NCBI GenBank assembly: GCA_030598645.1
Contig: JAUVPN010000157.1
Location: forward strand, 1-6,542
Reading direction: 5' to 3'
Length of the DNA stretch: 6,542 bases
DNA from: Hyphomicrobium sp.
GTDB taxonomy: Bacteria > Pseudomonadota > Alphaproteobacteria > Rhizobiales > Hyphomicrobiaceae
Shown: in pieces, positions 1 to 5,812 of the stretch
Position numbering within the stretch: position 1 is the stretch's first letter
How the letters are laid out: each line of letters starts with the position of its first letter
Position numbers and translations under genes: made by a program
The notes under the pieces: generated by a model
The model's database searches: none
Seen by the model: only the letters and a program-made list of their open reading frames with translations
Told to the model about the DNA's origin: nothing

Positions 1-805
1 GGCTTTTCGCGATCGTCGGGACGGCAAGCGAAGCGGCATAAAGGTCGATGAAGGTCTCGCCCGGCTCACCTTGTTCCGGCCGTGCGATGGCTTCTTTATT
101 TCCCAGACGTGCGAATGCGCTATTGATCTGATCGACCGTCAGGTGCATGCGGCGAACTGCACCTTGACCGGTGAGTGTCGGCCAGTCGAGCGTTTCCGCT
201 TTGCCGACGATGACCTCTTTCTTCACGAGCGTGATCTTGGGTTCTTCAGACAGCCCGCCGAGACGGAGAATCTGGGCCGCGCGGCGCGCGGCACTCTTAA
301 TGGAATCATCGATAACCATGATGGTTACCGTCGCCCCTGAGACAATGTCGATAGGGGGAGGTGCTCCAGAGCCTTCTACATCGGCTTGAGTGACTTCAAG
401 CGACTTATATGCGGCGATGAAATCAATAATTTTCTGCTCGGGGATGCCAGCAAGGATAATTGGTTCGGCGTGCTCAACCAGCTTGGCGCCCACGATTTTG
501 CCCGTGGTATCAAGCCCAATCACAATCTTTATGGGCTTGCCTGAATAACCAATGGCGCTAACAAAATCGGTGTTTAAAATATGGAAGCCAATAACTTTGT
601 AGCCTTGAAGCACGGGTGCAATAGGCGCTGCAGCGGCGACTTCGCCATACCGATCGGCATGAGGGAAAAACTCTGTGGGGGGTACCTTTGCGAGATACCG
701 CTTCAGTTCGCTTCCAAAAGCGTCCGCCGGCAACAACGCCGGCAGCCATGCGATTAGCAGCATCACAATCGCAATATTTCGCGGGCATTCAACGCTATAT
801 GGCAT
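1..805 (-). CDS. nosR: NosR, regulator/electron donor of nitrous oxide reduction (N-terminal part, cut by window edge)
   Basis: NosR is a membrane flavo-iron-sulfur protein needed for nos gene expression and for electron supply to N2O reductase NosZ. Only the first 268 codons are present; the frame is open through position 1, so the membrane helices and polyferredoxin part lie outside. I chose ATG at 805 because GGGAGAGGGA directly precedes it and a signal-like N-terminus follows (hydrophobic residues about 11-29, ending LLPADA). The periplasmic FMN-binding domain follows. It contains DIVSGATVT, with the flavinylation-type motif SGATVT at residues 156-161 and Thr161 as the expected covalent FMN site. 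Other family-typical stretches are GYSGKPIKIVIGLD and HAEPIILAGIPE. Family members are usually over 700 residues. The gene reads leftwards, so nosZDFYLX would be expected beyond position 1. Confidence is high for the family and moderate for completeness, since the rest cannot be seen. Confidence 0.93.
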   Translation of the reverse strand, partial: MPYSVECPRNIAIVMLLIAWLPALLPADAFGSELKRYLAKVPPTEFFPHADRYGEVAAAAPIAPVLQGYKVIGFHILNTDFVSAIGYSGKPIKIVIGLDTTGKIVGAKLVEHAEPIILAGIPEQKIIDFIAAYKSLEVTQADVEGSGAPPPIDIVSGATVTIMVIDDSIKSAARRAAQILRLGGLSEEPKITLVKKEVIVGKAETLDWPTLTGQGAVRRMHLTVDQINSAFARLGNKEAIARPEQGEPGETFIDLYAASLAVPTIAKS

Positions 806-872
806 TCCCTCTCCCGAGCCGGCCTGCCAGTGAGGGCGAAGTGATTTGCACCATTGCCCGCCTGATGGGTCA

Positions 873-886
873 TTGACGTGGGTCAA
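873..886. promoter_or_regulatory. FNR/NnrR/FixK-type box upstream of nosR
   Basis: TTGACGTGGGTCAA is a perfect inverted repeat (TTGAC-N4-GTCAA) and fits the CRP/FNR-family pattern TTGA-N6-TCAA. Its centre is 74-75 bp upstream of the nosR start. A site at the usual -41.5 position would place transcription start near 838 and leave a leader of about 33 nt. I see no strong -10 hexamer. The regulator (Fnr, FixK2, NnrR or Dnr type) cannot be told from the site alone. Confidence 0.72.
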
Positions 887-1149
887 CTCAAGGGCTCAAG
901 CGGCGTACAGGGGAGTGCTTGGAGTTGAGGTCTGGCTATTAGAGCCGCCAGGGGTGCTTATGCTTGTGTGCGATTGAAGATACCACCACAACGCGCGAAA
1001 CCTTAACAAGGGCGACCTTGAGTCTGGCATGCGAAGCTACTTGTGCCTCAACACGCTAAACATCGATTCATTGGTTATCCATTGGGTCCTGTGAACGGAC
1101 TACACTGGTGCCGGGGCCCAATCACGATCTGAGCACCGTGGTGCAACCG
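887..1149. other. Intergenic region, no gene seen
   Basis: This stretch lies between the nosR promoter and the first palindromic repeat. No frame on either strand shows a recognisable protein, and I found no tRNA-like fold. It may hold decayed sequence, but nothing can be named. Confidence 0.5.
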
Positions 1150-1177
1150 ATGTCCACTTTTGGCACTTAGCGGACAT
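1150..1177. repeat. Palindromic intergenic repeat, copy 1
   Basis: Arms ATGTCCACT (1150-1158) and AGCGGACAT (1169-1177) enclose a 10-nt loop, TTTGGCACTT. One pair is mismatched (A where other copies have G). Read on the minus strand it matches the copy at 5603-5630 at 26 of 28 positions. It lies beyond the 3' end of the minus-strand gene ending at 1285. This is the same family as the copies at 4573, 5512, 5557, 5603 and 6529. Confidence 0.85.
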
Positions 1178-1251
1178 GCGGCTGTCAGTCTCAGCGGCTT
1201 GTTGGACGGCGAGCGCCAACTGAGGCGACACCAGGCCACGCTGAGGAGCCA

Positions 1252-1267
1252 CAGTCCGGGGGGACTG
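1252..1267. terminator. Small hairpin after the ATC-hydrolase-like gene
   Basis: CAGTCC (1252-1257) pairs perfectly with GGACTG (1262-1267) around a GGGG loop, 17 nt beyond the stop of the minus-strand gene ending at 1285. No T-tract follows on that strand, so an intrinsic terminator role is only possible. It may be chance. Confidence 0.25.
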
Positions 1268-1284
1268 CGGCACGAGTCCGACGC

Positions 1285-1983
1285 TCACTGCTCCCGGAGC
1301 GGCAGGACGGTCGATGCTATGCTTGTTTCTCCGCCGCGCTTGAAGCGGAAGTCGCACTTCGGGCCGCCTTCGGCGAGCGTGGTACTACGCACGAGCCCCC
1401 ATCCGAAGGCATCGCTGTACAATTGATCAAGGGCACACACGTAGGGTGCCAGTTCCGGCGCTCCCTGGGACTTGAGGAAGGTCCAGACAGCGCATTCGAG
1501 GTAATCGAGGCCAAAGTCGAACTGCTGTGCCTCACCCTCAACGTACTCGTACACGAAGTCCCCACGTTGACGGCGCTTCTGCGACTGTTTGGCCCGGAAA
1601 CCAAATAACTTCCGAAACAATTTCGAAAACCATAGCCAACGGATAAGTGGTGCAGCGCCCCGAGGAGGCGACGCAATGTTCTTTGCCGTCAAGGCGTACG
1701 CAAACTCTCCGACCTCCCGCACAGGCCTTCCATTCTGCGCCAGAGCCCGATGGAACGCGAGAAAGCAGCCTGTCGCAGTGATGAACTTGGCATGTGGCTT
1801 GCTGCCATGAAGGTCAGCAAGCTCGGGTATGAGGCGAGCGTACTCTTGACGCGCTTCTGTGATCAATTTGCGTACCAGCGCCGAACCGTACCGAGAGTCT
1901 AGGAAACCTTGTGTCGGTGTGACAGCAGTGTCGAAGCCACGCAGGAGCTTCCGTGTGCGTCCCCGATAGTGTTCCGCTCTCAT
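1285..1983 (-). CDS. L-2-amino-thiazoline-4-carboxylic acid (ATC) hydrolase-like protein
   Basis: The predicted protein is 232 residues and appears soluble, with no signal peptide. The C-terminal half carries features I associate with the ATC hydrolase family (Pfam PF14196): FDFGLDYLECAVWTFLKSQG, then APELAPYVCALDQLYSDAFG, then LAEGGPKCDFRFK, with CDFRFK at about residues 210-215. The founding enzymes open the thiazoline ring of ATC on the way to L-cysteine in pseudomonads. Most family members are uncharacterised, so the substrate here is unknown. A basic segment near the middle (FRAKQSQKRRQR) is unusual. I chose ATG at 1983 over an in-frame TTG at 1995; neither has a strong ribosome binding site. 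The gene stands alone, divergent from the cytochrome operon, with no cysteine or hydantoin genes beside it. Family assignment is fairly sure; function is not. Confidence 0.78.
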   Translation of the reverse strand: MRAEHYRGRTRKLLRGFDTAVTPTQGFLDSRYGSALVRKLITEARQEYARLIPELADLHGSKPHAKFITATGCFLAFHRALAQNGRPVREVGEFAYALTAKNIASPPRGAAPLIRWLWFSKLFRKLFGFRAKQSQKRRQRGDFVYEYVEGEAQQFDFGLDYLECAVWTFLKSQGAPELAPYVCALDQLYSDAFGWGLVRSTTLAEGGPKCDFRFKRGGETSIASTVLPLREQ

Positions 1984-2004
1984 CTCGTCGCCCAACTATC
2001 AATT

Positions 2005-2039
2005 GGGCTGCAAGCCTTCGACCGAGAAGGTCGCAGCTC
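2005..2039. other. Imperfect hairpin upstream of the ATC-hydrolase-like gene
   Basis: An outer stem GGGCTGC (2005-2011)/GCAGCTC (2033-2039), with one G-T pair, encloses an inner stem CCTTC (2015-2019)/GAAGG (2026-2030) with a 6-nt loop. It ends 22 nt upstream of the ATG at 1983, so it could fold in that gene's leader or be an operator-like site. No known class is recognised. Confidence 0.35.
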
Positions 2040-2290
2040 TCACAGCATGGAAGCAGCCGGGGATGCATGGGGTGTGGCAACTTGCCGGACGTAAATGCCG
2101 AAGTGTCGCAATCGAAACGTGGCGATCCGGTCCTATTTTAGTGATCGTCACCTCTCCGGTTCCCTCGCGGAGAATTGCCCTTTCCCCCAGGGCCGCATGG
2201 CAGATGATGGGCGCTAGGTCTTTCCCCCGGACCAGCGCCCTTTTCCGTACCAACTGCACAAAGTGAGCTCGCGCACGAGCGTGGCCAAGC

Positions 2291-2304
2291 TTGACTTCAA
2301 TCAA
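2291..2304. promoter_or_regulatory. FNR/NnrR/FixK-type box upstream of the SHP operon
   Basis: TTGACTTCAATCAA differs from the FNR consensus TTGAT-N4-ATCAA at one base and fits TTGA-N6-TCAA. Its centre is 83-84 bp before the ATG at 2381. At -41.5 it would place transcription start near 2339 with a leader of about 42 nt. CATGAT at 2322-2327 is a possible -10 but would put the start slightly closer. The match to the nosR-side box suggests control by the same regulator or family. Confidence 0.68.
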
Positions 2305-2380
2305 GCAACGCCAAACAGCGACATGATAGGTGAAACGAAAAAAGGGACCCGTCCGGAATAGGTGAAAGGGCGCTGTCAAC

Positions 2381-3538
2381 ATGGTCGGCTCACAGTCCGT
2401 GCAGCAAGATACTGAGACGAGCCCACCACGGCAGATGGTCCGAGTTTGGGATCTTCCGACGCGGCTTTTTCATTGGCTCCTGGTCGCAGCCGTGACGGCT
2501 GCGGTGGTGACCGGCTTCATTGCCCCGGAATGGTGGATGGGCCTGCACATTGCGGCTGGCTATGTGATCGTCCTGCTTCTGGTTTTCCGCTTTGTCTGGG
2601 GCGTCTTCGGCTCCGAGTACGCGCGCCTCGTCAATCTCGCCGGTTCAACCCGAGACCTGGGCGCTTATGTGCGTGGCCTCACGCTATTGCGACCACCCCA
2701 CTATGTCGGCCACAACCCGGTGGGCGCATTGATGATCTTCGCCTTCTTTGCTGTGTTCGTTGGCCTCGTCGTAACGGGCCTCATGGTCCAGGGCGGAGAG
2801 GAGAAGCAGGGCCCCTTCGCTGGCGTTGCAACCTACGCGCTCGGCCACAGCGCCAAGTTATTCCACGAAGCCCTGGCATTTGCCGCGCTCGCCATGATTT
2901 TCATCCACATTTGCGGGGTCGTCGTTGAAAGTCGGCTTCAGAACGTCAATCTCGTTCGTGGCATGATCTTCGGATGGATGCCGGTCCCTAGCGGCTTCGT
3001 CATTCCCCCTCAACGGGAGGCACGCCCACTTGCCGCGTTATTGATAATCGGCGCAGTCGCTGTGGGGGTTGGCGGAACACTCCTCTCTCTGGCGCGTTTT
3101 CCGGCTCTCGGAGTCCCGGCGATGCCGATCAATGAGACCTATCAAACCGAATGCGGGGCATGCCACTGGTCGTACCATCCGAGCTTGTTGCCGCGCGCCT
3201 CGTGGGCGGCGATCATGGAAAGTCTCCCGGACCACTTTGGTGAAGACGCCAGCCTGCCCAAAGAGACGTCAACCGAAATTGCGCGCTATCTCGATGCCTT
3301 TTCTGCGGAGTCCTGGGACACCGAAGCCGGAAACCGATTGAGAACCGTATCCGTGGCCGAGCCAGGGCGGATCACGAAATCCCCCTACTGGATTGCCAAG
3401 CATCGCGACATCGATCTTGCAACATTCAAGAGTCATTCAGTTAAGAGCCAGGGCAATTGCATCGCTTGCCACAAGGACGGCGATAGCGGTCGGTTCGACG
3501 ATCAGGCGATTGCCATTCCAAAAGGAGCGAGTCCATGA
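2381..3538 (+). CDS. Membrane cytochrome b fused to a C-terminal diheme cytochrome c domain
   Basis: A 385-residue protein in two parts. Residues about 20-210 form a four-helix cytochrome b561/hydrogenase-type cytochrome b (start VWDLPTRLFHW; helices near 31-48, 55-75, 115-135 and 163-182; candidate heme ligands among His31, His56, His162 and His176). A fifth helix at 216-238 leads to a periplasmic DHC-type domain (PF09626 family) with CGACH at 258-262 and CIACH at 360-364. The likely role is to take quinol electrons through b hemes and pass them to c hemes and on to SHP. The domain closely resembles the separate DHC two genes downstream (HFGEDASL versus HFGENASL, RITKSPYW versus RITETPYW), so they are paralogous modules. 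ATG 2381 is preceded by GGTGAAAGGG at 10-nt spacing; ATG 2435 is a less likely alternative. It is the first gene of the operon, and its stop overlaps the next start (ATGA). Confidence 0.9.
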   Translation: MVGSQSVQQDTETSPPRQMVRVWDLPTRLFHWLLVAAVTAAVVTGFIAPEWWMGLHIAAGYVIVLLLVFRFVWGVFGSEYARLVNLAGSTRDLGAYVRGLTLLRPPHYVGHNPVGALMIFAFFAVFVGLVVTGLMVQGGEEKQGPFAGVATYALGHSAKLFHEALAFAALAMIFIHICGVVVESRLQNVNLVRGMIFGWMPVPSGFVIPPQREARPLAALLIIGAVAVGVGGTLLSLARFPALGVPAMPINETYQTECGACHWSYHPSLLPRASWAAIMESLPDHFGEDASLPKETSTEIARYLDAFSAESWDTEAGNRLRTVSVAEPGRITKSPYWIAKHRDIDLATFKSHSVKSQGNCIACHKDGDSGRFDDQAIAIPKGASP

Positions 3539-3969
3539 ACTGGGTCCTGAAGACGATGGCGGCGGCAGGATATGTTGGGTTAGAGCTAACGCTTGCCTCA
3601 ACATCTTCGCTGGCAGATCCCGCTCGCGACGCCATTCTTGCGGCCTTCGCTGCGGAAGCCAAGAACGCTGATTCCGCTTTTGCCGGGTTCTCAGCCGAGC
3701 GTGGACAGGCCTTCTGGACGGCGAAACATACCGGTGGCAAGCCCGCCACACCGTCGTGCACCACATGTCATGGCGCCGATCCGACAGCAGCTGGCGAGAC
3801 ACGGGCCGGCAAGCGCATCGAGCCTATGGCCGTGTCGAAGAACCCAAGCCGCTTCACCAAGGTGGAAGAAGTCACAAAGTGGTTTGGTCGCAATTGCAAC
3901 AGCGTACTGGGGCGCGAGTGCACCGCCATCGAGAAGGGCGATATGATCACGTATCTGTCAGGCAAGTAG
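3535..3969 (+). CDS. shp: SHP-type oxygen/NO-binding monoheme cytochrome c (DUF1924)
   Basis: A 144-residue precursor with a signal peptide probably cut after Ala27 (SSLA/DPARDA), giving about 117 mature residues, close to Rhodobacter sphaeroides heme protein (SHP). One c-heme site, CTTCH, is at 75-79. The C-terminal signature KWFGRNCNSVLGREC (115-129) contains Asn120, 41 residues after the heme His79. This is the likely equivalent of the asparagine that is the second heme ligand in SHP and moves aside when O2 or NO binds. Cys121 and Cys129 could form the disulfide described in SHP. The family has been reported to show NO dioxygenase activity; its physiological role is unsettled. AAAGGAG precedes the ATG, and ATGA overlaps the upstream stop, suggesting coupled translation. 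It sits between two diheme cytochrome modules, its expected electron donors. The family is confident; the role in this organism is inferred. Confidence 0.9.
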   Translation: MNWVLKTMAAAGYVGLELTLASTSSLADPARDAILAAFAAEAKNADSAFAGFSAERGQAFWTAKHTGGKPATPSCTTCHGADPTAAGETRAGKRIEPMAVSKNPSRFTKVEEVTKWFGRNCNSVLGRECTAIEKGDMITYLSGK

Positions 3970-3981
3970 GAGGACGATGTC

Positions 3982-4464
3982 ATGAAGCGCCTCATTCTGC
4001 TGTCGGCCGCTGGCCTCACCATCGTGGCATCAACAATTCGTGCGGACGAGGGGGTCCGAGTTCCTGTCATTGACCACGCTACTACGGTCAAGGAGTGCGG
4101 CGAATGTCATCTGGCCTTCCCGCCCCAGATGCTCCCCGCCCGCTCTTGGGACAAGCTGATGGGCGACCTTGCCAATCATTTCGGGGAGAACGCGAGTCTT
4201 GATCAAGCTACACGGGACGACATCGCGGCATATCTCGCCGCGCATGCGGCCGATGCGCCGGCGACAAAAGGGGGCGTCCGTTTCATCAAGGGGCTCGCCG
4301 CGGACGCTGTCCCGCTTCGAATCACGGAAACGCCCTACTGGAAACAGGAGCACGACGAAATCGCGGACAGCCGTTACAAAGACCCGAAGATAAAGTCAAA
4401 AGCGAACTGCGTCGCCTGTCACCGTACGGCTGACAAGGGCGAGTTCCGGGAGGAGGACGATTGA
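3982..4464 (+). CDS. dhc: Secreted diheme cytochrome c (DHC), electron donor to SHP
   Basis: A 160-residue precursor with a signal peptide (MKRLILLSAAGL..., probably cut after Ala21, TIRA/DEG). Two c-heme sites are CGECH (39-43) and CVACH (143-147). His66 in NHFGENASL and His124 in WKQEHDE are conserved with the fused domain of the first gene and are candidate sixth ligands. The family is the SHP-associated dihaem cytochrome c (PF09626), a periplasmic carrier that reduces SHP. AGGAGG lies 8 nt before the ATG, and the gap to shp is only 12 nt, so it is the third gene of the operon. The oddity is redundancy: the operon already encodes a DHC domain on the cytochrome b, so electrons could run b to fused DHC to free DHC to SHP, or each DHC may serve a different partner. 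The gene ends convergently with the DUF2062 gene. Confidence 0.9.
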   Translation: MKRLILLSAAGLTIVASTIRADEGVRVPVIDHATTVKECGECHLAFPPQMLPARSWDKLMGDLANHFGENASLDQATRDDIAAYLAAHAADAPATKGGVRFIKGLAADAVPLRITETPYWKQEHDEIADSRYKDPKIKSKANCVACHRTADKGEFREEDD

Positions 4465-4570
4465 TTCTCAACTCAGTAAGCGATTTCCAGTTCGGGTTAT
4501 GAATGGCGGTCAGGGGACCGGCGTCGAGCCTCAGTCGGCTAACCGCCAAACAAGGCTTCACCCCAAAACT

Positions 4571-4640
4571 AAATGTCCGCTAAATGCCGATAGCGGACAT
4601 CAGAGTATTTCGGCCGAACGGCTGCACACCTCGCTGGGTC
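4571..4640. repeat. Longer repeat unit containing palindrome copy 2
   Basis: This 70-bp stretch aligns without gaps to 5601-5670 at about 52 of 70 positions (hand count, 74%). Similarity starts abruptly at AAATGTCCGC and fades after about 4650. It contains a perfect palindrome, ATGTCCGCT (4573-4581)/AGCGGACAT (4592-4600) with a 10-nt loop. It lies between two convergent genes, and the palindrome's last base is part of the DUF2062 stop codon. It may serve as a two-way transcription end point; that is inference. Confidence 0.8.
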
Positions 4641-5157
4641 GCCATCCGCGGATTAGGTTCCTCGAAATATAGTAGACGATGGCGGCCGTCAGCAGACCCA
4701 ACGGTAAACTGCCCACCAACATGGGCAATAGCAGCGGCCACACTAGGGCGGCCGTGGCATTGAGCAATTCTGGCGAACGCTCCAGCAGCGCTGCCCACAA
4801 AAGCATGACGTTTTGCTCAAGGTCGCCCGCGCCAAGAACGCCATCCGGCCTGATGATCTGCAGGCCCACGGCATAGGTCGACGTCCAGATGATGGGCCAG
4901 CTCACCGGATTGCCGAAGAATGTGCCAAGCACGGCCGCCGGAACGCTGGCGCGCAAGACGCCAGCGAGCAGTGCTGCAATCAGCATCTGTGCGCCAAGGA
5001 AAGGCGTTATCGCGACGAAAACGCCCGCCGCGAACCCCAGTGCCACCTCGTGCGGGCTCGCCCGAAGGCCCATCAGCCGGTGCGCCGGGAAACATTTACC
5101 TATCAACCACTCATGCCACGGGCCGCGCAATTTGCGTCCGCTGGCGACGGTGGGCAT
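4600..5157 (-). CDS. DUF2062 domain membrane protein
   Basis: A 185-residue protein with family-typical sequence: LGFAAGVFVAITPFLGAQM (residues 40-58), a second hydrophobic stretch, then GTFFGNP (78-84) followed by a helix, and a final helix near 143-168. DUF2062 (PF09835) proteins are small membrane proteins of unknown biochemical role. ATG at 5157 is clearly the start: AGGAG stands 7 nt upstream and the family region begins soon after. The frame stays open to 5394 upstream, but that part shows no family similarity. The stop overlaps the palindromic repeat at 4573-4600, and the last 13 codons (4603-4641) fall inside the longer repeat. The C-terminal tail after the last helix (RPSEVCSRSAEIL) was therefore probably acquired from the repeat, replacing the original end. 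It has no functional partner nearby. Confidence 0.85.
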   Translation of the reverse strand: MPTVASGRKLRGPWHEWLIGKCFPAHRLMGLRASPHEVALGFAAGVFVAITPFLGAQMLIAALLAGVLRASVPAAVLGTFFGNPVSWPIIWTSTYAVGLQIIRPDGVLGAGDLEQNVMLLWAALLERSPELLNATAALVWPLLLPMLVGSLPLGLLTAAIVYYISRNLIRGWRPSEVCSRSAEIL

Positions 5158-5511
5158 GACGTGTCTCCTAGTTGGTGTTTGTTTTCTGATGCTGATCATG
5201 CCGCCGCCCGCCCATTGCCGCTGTTTCGGCCGGTACATGCTGAAATTATTCTGAAATGTTTCTTCGATTTCAGGGCTGGCCTGCACCCATAACGCGGCCA
5301 AGATCCTTCGCAGGCAGAACGAGTTTGGCTCGCTGCAGGAAGGCCTCTCCGCTGACATCCTCATTGGGGGGAATGCGGAGGAAAACATTTTCACACTCTC
5401 GGAATGAGATGCACATCTTTCTGCGAGGGAAGCAGGTCGATCGGGAATCGCTCAAATTGAAGCAATAATGACGCGGAGGGGCTGACCGTAAACAGATGCC
5501 TAATAGCGGCG
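5158..5511. other. Intergenic region upstream of the DUF2062 gene; possible gene remnant
   Basis: No confident gene. On the minus strand, 5416-5270 encodes a 48-codon frame (ATG to TGA) with protein-like composition (RECENVFLRIPPNEDVSGEA, then LPAKDLGRVMGAGQP), but it has no clear ribosome binding site or family match. It could be a small gene, the tail of a decayed gene, or chance. The DUF2062 promoter should lie here; I cannot fix it. Confidence 0.4.
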
Positions 5512-5539
5512 ATGCCCGCTTTGGGTCAGAAGCAGACAT
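5512..5539. repeat. Palindromic repeat, degenerate copy 3
   Basis: ATGCCCGCTT at the left and AAGCAGACAT at the right form an imperfect palindrome around TTGGGTCA-like sequence. Two arm positions differ from the family arms (C for T on the left, A for G on the right). It is the first of three copies within 120 bp. Confidence 0.7.
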
Positions 5540-5556
5540 TGGAACGGGCGTCAGGG

Positions 5557-5585
5557 ATGTCCGCTTTACCCCCAATAGCGGACAT
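5557..5585. repeat. Palindromic repeat, copy 4
   Basis: A perfect 9-bp stem, ATGTCCGCT (5557-5565)/AGCGGACAT (5577-5585), encloses an 11-nt loop, TTACCCCCAAT. The arms are identical to those of the copy at 4573-4600, but the loop is different, so arms are conserved more than loops. GATGTCCGCTTT at its left edge recurs at 6528. Confidence 0.88.
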
Positions 5586-5600
5586 TCGGCCGGGCATGAA

Positions 5601-5670
5601 AAATGTCCGCTAAGTGCCAAAAGCGGACACGCCAGTATTCTGGCAGAGCGGCCGTCCACCTAACTCGGTT
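5601..5670. repeat. Longer repeat unit containing palindrome copy 5
   Basis: Ungapped alignment to 4571-4640 gives about 52 of 70 matching positions. It contains palindrome ATGTCCGCT (5603-5611) with right arm AGCGGACAC (5622-5630), one end base changed. The copy at 1150-1177 read on the minus strand matches this palindrome at 26 of 28 positions but does not share the flank. It lies 143 bp before the carbonic anhydrase gene. Confidence 0.8.
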
Positions 5671-5812
5671 ACGTTCCTCGGATGCACCAGAGTTTCTGAA
5701 GCTCCTCCGTTGACCATCGTTATCGAGGGCCATAGCGTTGCCTGTGTGGTCAATAGATCGGCCGATGTACGCAGTGTTCTTTTAGATGCCGAAACTTCAG
5801 CGAGGAGACACC

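Larger units (their letters stand above)
1984..2380. other. Divergent intergenic/promoter region
   Basis: This stretch separates the minus-strand ATC-hydrolase-like gene from the plus-strand cytochrome operon. It holds the FNR-type box at 2291-2304 and an imperfect hairpin at 2005-2039. A minus-strand frame stays open across nearly all of it (about 127 codons), but it has no recognisable motif, overlaps the promoter and cytochrome start, and lacks a ribosome binding site. I do not call it a gene. Confidence 0.55.

Noticed and set aside
1100..1357. Minus-strand 85-codon frame reading MSAKCQKWTS across the first palindrome
   Set aside because: It overlaps the 3' end of the ATC-hydrolase-like gene in another frame, and its readable part comes from the palindrome repeat, which often yields false small proteins.
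1422..1431. TTGATCAA-like palindrome as a third FNR site
   Set aside because: It lacks the internal spacer of an FNR-type box and lies inside a coding region.
1999..2382. Open 127-codon frame on the minus strand between the ATC-hydrolase-like gene and the cytochrome operon
   Set aside because: No recognisable motif and no ribosome binding site, and it covers the FNR-type box and the operon start; most likely chance in G+C-rich sequence.
4505..4547. GGCGGT/AACCGCC stem as a terminator of the cytochrome operon
   Set aside because: The stem is about six pairs around a loop of more than 30 nt with no T-tract; too weak to call.
5158..5394. N-terminal extension of the DUF2062 frame
   Set aside because: The ATG at 5157 has an AGGAG site at good spacing and family similarity starts after it; the extension has no similarity and a poor start context.
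1150..5630. CRISPR array formed by the short repeats
   Set aside because: The copies are widely and irregularly spaced with no uniform spacers or cas genes, and each is a self-contained palindrome.
5417..5659. Minus-strand open frame spanning the three stacked palindromes
   Set aside because: Its sequence (CPLLGVKRTS, MSASDPKRAS) is the translation of the repeats themselves, not a conserved protein.
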